From assembly GCA_050084985.1 (NCBI GenBank), contig JBITNC010000002.1, forward strand, positions 1,798,001-1,862,000: a stretch of 64,000 bases of DNA, given 5' to 3'. This DNA comes from Nageia nagi. Taxonomy: Eukaryota > Pinophyta. A program made the position numbers and the translations under genes. This document shows, piece after piece, positions 26,401-38,400 of this stretch. Each line of letters opens with the position of its first letter. Position 1 is the first letter of the stretch. Under the pieces are notes generated by a model. It worked only from the letters and a program-made list of their open reading frames with translations. It did no database searches and was not told the origin of the DNA.

Positions 26401-29400
26401 CAGAGGTAATTGGACTTCATTGACAAAGAGCACAAGGCCTCCCTCACTCTAAACAAGGAAGGATCACAACTCTAATAGCATCACATGAGGAGAGACATGG
26501 TCTCACTCATCTCTCCTCATCAATTTGGGTTGCAATAGCCTCGTAGGATCGTGTGGTGCCCCTAGTAATAGAGATAAGACAAAAGAAGGAAGTGACTAAT
26601 TAAGAGTCTTTAGAGACTTCCAACATAGTACAGTGCCAATGAGTAATTAGTTCCCTAAGGTACATGTTACATGGCCACTCTAGCCCACATGTCATTAAAC
26701 ATTGTAAGGGAATATGTAAGGAAGCATATGTCATTAGCTATTGTAAGGGAATGGATATAAGAGAATAAATATGTAAGGGAATAGAGAGAATAAATATGTA
26801 AGGGAATAGAGAACATGTATAAGGGGAATATATCACCTAAGATATTTTTTATTATAAAAAAGCCATGCATGTAAGGCAAGAAGCTTAGTATTGTTGTGCC
26901 TACACAACACTCCTCAAAATGTTTTGCATTTTGAGGACCCTCAGGAAACATAAAAGAAGAAAAGATTGCATGAAACCTATCTAAAGAGATGCATACCTTT
27001 TGAAGGATGTTGGGAACATGTTTAGTTTGCGTTTTTGCAGCAGTAGTGTCATTTTTTATGCACTTTTCTCTTGTCGCATGTTTTCCATAAAGTGCTTTTG
27101 CACCCCCTTTCAGCCATGCGACCATGCAGCCTTGTCTTTGTCGTTTACATCATCCTGGTTAAAGAGCTTCTGGGGCCTCCCTTTTGCATTTCACCCACCT
27201 TGCATCTTGTTTGTCATTATGTTGTTGAAAAATGCAGGAAAAGGGCATGTTTTCAGCCTGTTGCATGTTTTTGAGGGAGTCCTTTTTGCATTCCCTGGAG
27301 AAGGTGCGACCAGTATTTCAGACTTAGCATCATTTTTGAAGATGCTGCATGCATTGGATTGAGTCCTTTTGCACTCCTCAAGAACAATGCGACAGGAACT
27401 TCACACTTAGCATTTTTTGAAGCCTCAAAGGCTGTTGCATGCATTTCATCAAGTCCTTTTGCACTCCTCTCAAAGGGTGAGACCAGCTTGAAGAACACTT
27501 AGCCAAATTTTGAAGCCTCAAGCCTTGTCGCAAGGATGGAGATGAGTCCTTTTGCACTCATCCAAAACCATGCGAACAAGGAAAACAGAAGCAAATAAGC
27601 CAAGTGTTGGACGTTGGTGACAAATGGAAGCCCATGCACAACACCTCATCCTGCGCCTATCCCATGGTGACACGTGTCCCACCTTGAAGGCTATAAAAGG
27701 GAAGTCACCCCCATTCATTTTAGTTTGCAAAGTTGGAGAGGGCCAGAGCATGGGGAGATAGGAGAAAAAGCACCCCTACTTGGACGTGTGACCAAGGGCA
27801 TCCTACACCTTTTTTGAAGTTTTGTTCAAGATTTAGACCTTGGGAAGCGTGCCAAGAGTTGGGCGCAAGGATTCAAGCATGTGCTTTGAGCACCCATCCA
27901 AAAGGATGCAACAAGGGAGTTAAGAGCTCAAGTGTGTTGGAAATTGGCTAAGTCCCTTGGTCCCACTTCCTAGTCGCACCATTCCTATCTGGTCCTTTTG
28001 CACCCTTCACCATGCATGCTATGTTGTTTGTAAGCTTCCTATTGGACCTTTTAGCGTGCTAGTAAGACAGTAAGACCTAGCCCAAGAGCAAATCTATAAA
28101 TATCACCCTCTCCTTGAGCATTTCATACCTCATTTTCATCCCTCTTCTTAGTCGCATCATTTTCCATGCATGCTTAAGCATCCATCCCAAAACGTGCGAC
28201 CAAGGAAGGAACATTAGAAGACATTGCACTCATTTCAAGGCCTGATCGCATCATTTTTCATGCATGCTCAAGCACCGACTTCAAAACATGCAACCAATAT
28301 AGAAGGGAGATTCAAGGAAGTTGTACATCTAGTTAGCCTCTTTTGGATAAGGCATTTCAAATCCACCCTTGAACCTAGTTGCACCATTTTTCATGCATGC
28401 TTGAGGCACTCATTCAAAACCATGCGACCAACTTTGGAGTGAAGAATTTTGTTCATGAAATTGACTAAGTGTCCCTAGGCCCAGTCGCACGCTTTCCTGA
28501 CTGTGCTTTTGCACTCATTCATAATTGTGCACCTAGACTAGTCATACATCTGGAGTTGAGGAAGGAGTTGGGTAGTGTCCTCCATGGCTTCAAGCACCAA
28601 AGTACCCTCTTTGAAGGCTAGGAAGATCCAGAGCCAGTTGTTTGAGAGGCATATGACTAAAAACCAGATGACTCGACTTTTGAAGGAGAGTTTGATAGAA
28701 TTTCAGCCGAAGAGCAGACCAGAGCTCCCAGAGGCCAAATTTAAGGGGAAATATATCTTTATTGGTGACACTAATTGGGGTAACTTGGACCCAATAATGA
28801 CCTTGGCCTCTACAACCTCACTCAGAAAGGACCTATCTAGCGAACTTATCCACATGTGTGGCTTGTTCAATGCCACCATGATACCGTTTGCAGTACCTTT
28901 TCCCAACTTGTGCAGCAAGAGTGTGCTACAGGATACAGAGCGGAATGTAATCATGGACATCAACCCTGCTGGTATTGAAGCAGCTTTTGGCTGGAAACGT
29001 TATGGGGATGACTATACATTTGGTCCATTTGGAGGAGTTTCATGATTCCACTTCCCGGCTTGGAGACTATATTAGACCTTGGTTGCTTGAGGAATTTTAG
29101 AACCTTTAGGGGCAAAGGTTGATTAGTGCGCTAGAGAGATGGTTGCATCCAAATCCTCTCCTGCCGAACCCAGAAAAAGGTTTCCCTCGAGTAAACCCTC
29201 TACCAAGAATCATGATAAATCTCCCCAGCTCCGAAATACAAGCATATCTCTAGGCGGTAGTGGAGGAGATGAAGAGGATGAAGAAGAGACAGAAGAACAA
29301 AAGATGGCAGTAGTTCCAACTACCCTAGCAAAAAAAGCCAAGAAAGTTGATAAAGGACGATTGCTGGTTCAAAGGTTTCCCCCTCAACCAGCGATCAAAC

Positions 29401-32400
29401 ATCCAGATCTTGACCTAGATGCATGCCTTAGAGCCCTCAGCATGAGTACGGCTCACGATGAAGATATAGACGAGGACTTGTGGTCTGAGGACGAGTAAGA
29501 ACTTTCAAATGGGGAGAAAATTTGGAGGGTGGACACTTTTGTCTCCACCTCTCGAAAGCAGATCTCCATCAGCCATTGCTACTCCAAGGAGAAGCATCCT
29601 CAGAGGGCGGAGGATTGTGTTATCGAAACTTTCAAGATGCCAGTCAAACTGGGGTTAACGGCCAGGAAACACATTGTTACCAAGCATGTTGCAGTCATGG
29701 AACAGGAAGGCTATGAAGCCAAAAGGGAAGTGAAGAAATTAAAGAAGGAACTCATAGCCAGTCGGAAAATCATAAAGGAGTTCCAGAAAATCAGCAACAC
29801 TCCCTTACATTTGCAGAAATAAACTTCCTTCCATGAGGGGTGGGAACTCATGAAGGACCAGCTTAAGAACAAGGTTATGGAGACCGTCGAGAGATTTTCT
29901 TCTCTCATTTACAAGCTCCTAGCCAAGGGTGTTGAGATCAAGGATCTCAGAGCTCGGATTACTAATCACCTCGGCCAATTGGATAGTTACCTACCCAACA
30001 TCTCCCACCTGCAACACACGCCGATAACCCCAAGAAATTGGTCTACTGCCATGAGTTCACCTATCACCACAATTGGTTGAACCATGCACTCGAAAAGTGC
30101 AATGTTGTCCTCAAAGTAAGGATCCCCTTGCGAAAGGAGGTAGAGGAGGAGATGAGCGAGTATCTTTATCAACTCAAGTTCCAAGAGGAGAATAATAATG
30201 TTCGAAAAAAGGAAGCAGTATTGGCAAATGCCTAGAATCTAATCCAGGAGCATCTTGATGTCGAGGATCTAAACTTGTTGAAGGCAGGACTTCCTATCGT
30301 GCACGAGAGGCAGATGGTCATCTGGAGGTACCAGATGCAAGCCACAATCAAGAAGATTGAGGGTTACTTTCGACAAAATAGTAGTACCATTGGTATGATC
30401 TTTAGGAGCATGCAGAAGACCGTGGCATTCTTGGAGGAGACCATCAAGTCCTATGGTCTCACTAGCAAGGAGTGGAACTCCGCCCGTACCGAATCAGATC
30501 ATTCACTCACAAACTTCCTCTGCGGTACTTTTTTTCATGTTTAATGCATACAGGTTGCTTGTCAGACTTTACTTTGATTTGACTGGTGTAGGGATGAGGT
30601 TTTGCTCCCGCCAAATCAAATCTGTCAGACTCATTTATGACTGACCGGTGCAAGGATGAGGCTTTGCTCCCACCGATTTTGAGGTCAGACCTTTTCAGTC
30701 TATTTATTGCATATCTGATTTTTTGTTGGATAGATTAGATGTAAAGTAGATGCATTGCGGCTGTGGCATTTATATTTTGACAGCTTTAGATGCCACTTAT
30801 ATAGTTTTGCGTGATGATATCTGATATTGTATTGGTATGTGTGTTGCATGTGTGCACACCATATTAGATTTGATGCCTTTAGGGCATCACTTCTAATGGT
30901 CTATTTATACTTCATTCGGGCCATTTAGAAGGGGATTGGGACATTAGAAATTTATGCAAAGGATTTGGACATTAGGAATTTATACGAAGGATTTTGGCAT
31001 TAGGCATTGGATTTTGTCATAGAGGTTTTGACATGAGATTGTCTGGTATTTGTATCATCTTGCATTGAACTTTTGGCACATAATGAAAGCATCATATACT
31101 GGAGTCCTTGCAATTTTGAGACTAAGGCTATTGAGTTCATGTGCATAATCATTTTAAGCCTTTTGCAGGCCATAATCATTTTAAGCTATTGAGTTCTATG
31201 CATGTTTTGCTATTGAAAATCATTATGAATGTGTCTGTTAGAGGAAAAAAATCATAAAGTTATATTGTCAGGAATATCATTTGTGGTATTATGCATACTT
31301 GAATGGTTCCTTCTATGTACTACATATTGATCATCTTGTGAAAGAGTTTGATCCTTCTCTGCATAGTTTGCACGTAAGTGGGTATATTCTAAGGCTCAAA
31401 GCTTGTCTTTATATCATTCGGTTAAGTTCATGCATTTATGCCTTCACTCCATCTTTTCCTTTTACCAAGTCTTCCATAAAGACCCTACAGCTTCCTGCTC
31501 TTGTCAGTTAGTGATTTGAGCATATTTGCTATTTGTTGCCCGGCTTGATGGTGAGTGCATCAAATTTAATGAATCTGAAGATGACTTGCTGAGACACTGT
31601 ATCCCTGGTGATTTCCTCATAAGTCCTTTCCTTTCCTCACATGCCTTTGCATTTATCCTAGTGTTTCGTCCCTGCTTTGGTGATCTTTCTTTGTTTTCGT
31701 TCATCATTACAATCTTTCCTCATTAAAGGAAAGGAATTCCGATGCGAGTTTCCATTGTATATGGTTAACAACATGCATCTCTTAACTCCTAAGCCATCAA
31801 GACCATATTCCATGTGAGCGCTTGGGGTAACCAGTCCTTTCAGGTAGGAACAAGTAACGCTGTTTCCTCCAAGTCTTGTGCATGTTTTGGGCAAGGAAAG
31901 AAAAACATATCAACGAGTATGTAAATTGTCTTGACTTTGCTCATTGGGAGATTAACCCCTTCAAGAGACCTATCATAATAAAAGTGATGTGCATGTTTAC
32001 ATTATTATTATGTTCAATTTTTCCTTTATGCTCTCTGTTATTTATGGTATTATGATATTGTTCCAATTAACTATCTTACTTTATATGGAAGAATCCTTTC
32101 TACAACTGAATTCTTAGTATTTGTGTAAATTTGTACCAAGACCTTCCAAGACAAATATATCAATTAACAGCCCAATTTCCCTAGATCTCGGTAGTTTTGA
32201 AACTAAGGATTACAACTCTATCAAGTTCATACCAAGTGATATCAAAGCTCTTCTAAGGACTTGTTGAATGCATTTATATGTATATGTGTATGTGTGTATT
32301 CCTTTCTCTTTCTAGATAAGCATCTAGGATAGAAACCTTGTATTGGGGGTTTTAAAACATCACAAAGGATATGTTGTTTTTTGGCTAAGTATGTTAGCCT

Positions 32401-35400
32401 ATAAAGCTATCTGTGAAATGAGGTGTGAAATAGTATGCACCAATACCAAGACGTTATACAAAACTCATATATGGCCTTGACTCCCATGTACCTCGCATAT
32501 GTCAAAAGACCCCATAGGAATTGAACCGAAACTTAGCCATATGAAGCCTATAAGTCATGTAATTTTTGCAATGCATCAAGACTAGCATCTAGGAAGACCA
32601 CACTCATGTACCTAAGACACAATGCATAGTACAACCAAGAACAAAATATGCAAACTCCTTGCCTAGTGCCCTTAAATATAGTGCCAAGTCTTGTTTATCG
32701 ATTCTCAACTTATATCAAATGGCTACAAATGCATAATAGAAACCTTAGCAACATGCATCTTATTTTATTGAATCCTTTTGTGTGAACCTATTAAAACCTA
32801 CTAGAGCAAACAAAATACAAGTCTTAAAATCACTTATTAATACCCTAGTCGATTGTGATCCTCTCAAGAAGATCGTTATGGTATAGTGACATGAAGCCCT
32901 TCCAATGAAACCAAACCATCTTACGAAAGACTTACCCATTACGATCCGCTTAACAAGACAATTGTTTTGGTATGCATTTTCGATGATCCTTTTCCAAGCA
33001 AAAGAAAAGAAAAACTAATATAAAATATAACATCAAATAAAAGATTAGCTTTCTCATATCTAGCTCCTAATCAACAAGATAAACTGAATTTTGGAAATGG
33101 TGAGCGATTTCCAAATTGCCCAAAGCATTTGAACTTAGGAGGTTGCAAAACTCAAGAAACAAAAGGGCACCAAATGGAAACAAGATGATGAATATGCGTG
33201 AACCAATAATAGATAGGACCAAAAGGATTTAGCCAATAAGAAATGAATTTTTTGATAGGATCCCACCAACAAAAACTACTAAACTACCAAAAATAGATTT
33301 CCCTAGATTTGAGGATATCAAACGCCAAAGTTGGTTGATTACAACTAAACAATTTTTTGAACTCCATGAAATCCCCTACAACCAAAAAGTCTACTTGGCA
33401 ACATTTAACTTATACCATAAGCCCAAGCAATGGTACCAATGGATGAAGAAGATGCAAAATAACCTTGTATGGGCACAATTGAAGAACCAACTTCTCACAC
33501 AATTTGGCAAAGAGAATTCAACGACTTCACAAGTGCTTTGACCAAGTTATGCGAAATAAGCATCATTAGGGGCTACCTAACAGCTTTTGAGAAGCTAGCT
33601 AACCAAACAATGGAGCTATTAGAGAGCCTCTTCACAAAAGTTGTTCAATCAGTGGTCTCCACAAAGACATCAAAGATGAGCTGAAATTATTTAATCTAAA
33701 CAAGTGGATAAAGGTGATAGGTCCATCCAAGCTAATAGAAGGGAACTACAACACTAACAAAAAGACTAACAAATTACTACCCTTTCAAACAAGATCACAC
33801 AACCATTTAAAACAATGTTTAAACCACCAATAGTTAGGTCATTATCACTTGAAATGGCAATATAGATGACCAAGAGGCTTTGTTATAATTGTGATAAGAA
33901 ATGGTCACCAAGACACAAATGCATGGAACAATGGATATATTTGATTGGTATGGAAGCCTAGCCATCTTATGAAGTTACCGAAGAGGTACTACCAACACAA
34001 TTAGAAGAGCCAAAGGCATCAAACCAATACGAAGCACAACCATCCACAAAGGAAGTCCTTGAGATCCCGATGCATATGTTGGCAAGCATCGAGTCTTCAA
34101 ACACTATGAAGGTTGCAAGATATATAAAAGGGCATAATTTGCTAATGCTCTTGGATTCAAATAACACGTATAACTTCACTAACCTCGAATTGGCTAAGAA
34201 GGCATATTGTTTATCTATGCTAGAAATAGTCTCCTATCATAACAAGATACCATGTAGAAGCAAGTACAGCAAGGTTCAACTAACCATCGGAAATTATCAA
34301 CTATACGTGGATATTTATGCCTTTCAATTAGGAGGATGTGAATTGGTACTCGGCTATAAATGGATGAAGACACAAGACCCTTTGTTGTGACATTTTTCAT
34401 AACTATGGATGCAATTCAAGACCATACATAAACCTTAGACACTCAAGGTGTTACAAGCAGACTCTCCATTGTTTGTCTACTTTCACCCAATGAAGAAACT
34501 ACTAAAGAAGGGTCACATGGAGTAGTTCCACATTTTTGTCAAATGGAGCTGGCTAAAATATGAATCAAAGAACTTAAGCCAAAGATACAAGCAATTATAA
34601 CCAAGCATAGCAAGGTGCTTGAAATACCGACCAAACTACCTCTTGCTAGACAACAAGACCATCAAATTCATTTAGTCCCAAGAAGCTTCTATCCAATATA
34701 CAACCCCATGATAAAATTAATCTTGGCATGCTAGGTTATTTTGTGACTAAAACAAATGTCCCAAAATCCTGCGATTTTGGAGACCCTCAATGCATCATGT
34801 ATATGCTTCATTTTGTTGTCGTCCTGTCCACCCAAGCTGCATCACAAGGACCCAGATTCATGGATAACTCCTCTTAGTTCAAGCCTCATTCTTCGTCTAG
34901 GGTTAGTCATGTCAAGTTAGAAATTTCAAAATCCTCAAAAATGGCTAAGTCTGGGAAGGATAAAAGTCAATCTTAGGTGAAATAGGGAGTCTAAGAAGAG
35001 TTGAGGCCAAATCAAAGCAAACTGAGCATCTCTAAGGGCTGGTGCATGCTTTAAAAAGACAATTTTGTCTTTTCAAACAATGCGACCAAGCCTGGAGGCC
35101 GTCTAGATAGGAAGAGAGGCTTGAAGACAAAATCTAGGTACTTACAAGCCCAATGCATGCCTCCAGGAGAAAATTTTGTCCTTTTCGGGCATGCGCAAAA
35201 CACAGGAAGCAAACTAGGGCAAAGTGAAGCATAGAAAATCTAAAGCAAAGGCACAACAAGGTTGGCGCATGCTTCATGTCTTTTTGAACCATGCGACTTG
35301 GCCATGAGGATGAGTTGAACAAGTTGGAAGGTCGAAAAGTGAACCTTAGGCTCCTAGGAGGCTGGCACATGCTTCCAAAAGACAAAATCTTGTCTTTTTG

Positions 35401-38400
35401 AACCATGCACCAAGCCTAGAAGGGCTTCCAATTCGAGCGAAGGCGAAAATTTTGACAAGTCGTGCACATAGGAAACTCAAGACCAACTCAAGCATACATA
35501 GAGGGGTTAGCGCATGATCTCAATAGACAAATTCTTGACTTTTTGAGGCATGCGCCAAGCCCAGAAGGTCTCCAGGATCCAAGAAAGATAAAAAATTGGC
35601 TAAGTCATGAGCACTTAAGGATCAAATTCCGAAAATTAAGCCATCTCGAGGTTAGCGCATGCTTCAAAAAGACAATCTTGTCTTTTTGAACCATGCAACC
35701 AGGCTAGATGAGCAAGCCAGGCTAACACATGCCTCAAAAAGTCACAAACTTGACTTTTGGAAGCATGCGCCAAGCCCGCAGGTTGCCCAGGTTGAGATGA
35801 AGGATCAAAATTGATAAGTCCAGTAGACAGAGAGACTAAAAATCAGGAGATATCAAGTTAATGGGTGAGTTTGGTGACCAAGGCAAGCAAGCATACAGGC
35901 AGGAGACCCAATGTTGGAGGCATACTCATCTCCAGGGTTGGCGCATGGTTCAAAAAGTCATAATTGTCTTTTTTTTTCCATGCGCCAAGCCAGAGTGACC
36001 CTCAAAACCCAAACGTTTGGGCACAAGCGGCTTTGCAGGAGTTTCTGGACCGACACACATCTTGACATCGGCTAGATGGATGATTAAGATTGTCTATCAG
36101 TAACCCTAGCCAACTAGGGCAAGCTGGAAGCCAGATGGGCTATAAAAGGGACCTCATTTTCTCAAATTCAAAACTTGCTCTTCTACTTTTGCGCCAAGAT
36201 AGCAGCAAATTGCAGATTTTTGTGCTTGAACATCATCATTCGTGCATCCTAGGGCTTGCACAAGCACTTGGGAGGCTAGCTACCACCACGTGGGCATCTT
36301 CTCCACCTGGAAACCCATGCACAGCCCTTGAGGAGCAATGCTACAAGCAAGAACACCATGACCTCTTCCAAGGGTAATTCAACTCCTAACTTCACTAGGG
36401 ACCTCAAACGGTTGAAACAAGATTGCCTCATCTCCATTTGTGAGAGACAACAAGCCCTTCCCCAAGGGGCCAAATTCTCGAGGAAAGATTTTGCAACCAT
36501 CGAAGACACAGATTGGCAAAACGTTGACCCTATGCAGATGAGGGAGAGCATTCAAAGCCTTCCCACCACTGACCTGAAGCAAGACATCATCTTCTTTTCC
36601 AAACTCTCCACTTGCACATTCATCCTATTTACAGCCCCATTCCATGAATTGTGCATGGAAGTCGATCACCACTGGCAGAAGGGAGAGAGAGTCCTTCAAG
36701 ATATCAGACGAGACATCATTATGGACTTCCATCCCAAAGCTATCAATGCAACATTTTAGTGGACTTCCAAGGGTGATTATGTGTATAGCAAGGCTAGGTC
36801 ACTAGCATCCTACCAAGAGACTCCCAGGGCAGCCGTCGCTATTAAGAGTTGGATGCTAGAAGAGCATCACAAATTGAAGGGAAATGCACTCATCAACGCT
36901 CCTCGCTCCAACTTTTACCTTGCAATCAAGTTGATGATCCTCATGCTATCCAGAGTCCTCAAGAAAGAAGATGCTTCGAAGTTTAGGAAGGAGTTCTTTG
37001 GGTTCATTCTTGAGATTGCTAAAGGAAGAAGGATCCAATGGAGCAAGGTGTTGAGCGATGCTATAGCTAATCAATTGTCGTCCATACACACCATTCGCAA
37101 ATTCTACCTTAATTCCTACTTGGTGTACATGTTGCTTCACGGCAAGTATAGAGCTACAGCACAGGGTGAGATGGCTTGGATAGAAAGGGGATCTATTCCA
37201 TTTGGAAGTGTTACCCCAAATGGAAGTTAGAGAGGAGATGGGATAGTTTCCTGATGAAAAACGATGGATGGGAGTACGAAATATACAAGGAGCTTAAGGG
37301 AGAGATCATAGTTGCCCAGATCTCCAATTCAACCCAAGATGCTTTGAAGAAGCATGGGGACTTCTTCCTCCATCACCAACATTTCTCCTACATTCGTATA
37401 CATGGATCAACCGTACAGCCCTATCAGTTGCCAAGGTTTGTGAGTAACAAGATATTGTTAATGGAGATGATGAGGCAATTGGCCTTTCTACACAAACAGG
37501 TATGGCAGAAGAAATCGGTCACATCCAATTTGCCGATTGCTGTGGGAGAATATCAGTGTAAGTTCTGGATAGATGTGGATACCATGAAAGAAGAGTTGGC
37601 CAAATACACCTTTAGGAAGATGCCAGCAGCCGACTATTATGACCCGGATCACAAGATGCACTCATTCTTCATGAAAGAAAGGAAGAAACCTTATGAGCAT
37701 AAACCACTTGTAGACGAGGAGCCTTTCCGGAATATCAGCAATCAAGTAGAAATAAAGAAGATAAGGGAAAGGGTACACAAGGATGCCAATGATCAGCAAC
37801 ACCATGTGGAAGCTACAATCAACAAGAGACTCTCGCAACATAAGAGAAGAAGACCTCAAGAGTCTACTTCCAAGATCACACAGTTCCCTCCAGTAGATGA
37901 GATACCAGTTGGATAGTATGCATCCATGCGTGGCAAGAATCCAATCGAGCAAGTTGTACGACAAGTACAAGCCACCATGGATGAGCATGATAGTGAGGTG
38001 TGTGAGAAATAGACATCAGGATCCCTCTTCGCCACCTAGACCACCTAGAGCTAGAAGAGTTGCATCGTCACCCATTGTTCCACCATCCAAGTCATCAGCT
38101 TCCAGTCCCTCATACCAACCTGATGAAAATCAACAAGGGGAGGTTGAAGAATCAGAAGATGAATAGGAAGTGAATGTGGCCAAGGATGAGGAGATCCCAG
38201 ATGCACAGCAGCAAGATGAGTCCGTGGAGATATTGGAAGAAACCCGTAAGCCAACAACACCAAAGCCATCCCCGAATAAAGGTAAGGAGCCAGTGTCGGA
38301 GACAATACAGAAGAGAGCTCGATTGAAGAGAACTCCGCAGTCACAGGCCATAGAAGCTTCAGGTGAACACAATGGGCAAGGAGAGAAATCCTCCAAGAGA

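Larger units (their letters stand above)
26911..30720 (+). mobile_element. Non-autonomous LTR-type element, copy 1 (gag-like ORF, shortened)
   Basis: It opens with a hairpin (11-base arms at 26911-26921 and 26927-26937) followed by GACCCTCA, as in copy 2 at about 34,755. The leader contains repeats with GCATGC and GCGACC motifs (27,090-28,540) and a promoter-like GGCTATAAAAGGGA at 27,689. An ORF at 28,575-29,045 ([27 protein letters not shown]) aligns by eye with copy 2 ([21 protein letters not shown]). Compared with copy 2 it lacks the central block of roughly 400 codons. A coiled-coil-like Lys/Glu segment follows (29,680-29,790). No protease, RT or integrase is present. Confidence 0.55.

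Noticed and set aside
26665-26910. Short LTR candidate TGTTACATGG...ACACAACA
   Set aside because: Flanking pentamers do not match and no second copy was found.
26667-27125. 152-codon minus-strand ORF
   Set aside because: It reads through tandem repeats and the start hairpin of a retroelement, with no domain.
35040-35990. CRISPR-like array (repeats with unique spacers)
   Set aside because: Repeats are degenerate palindromes with very uneven spacer length, in a eukaryotic retroelement leader with no cas genes.
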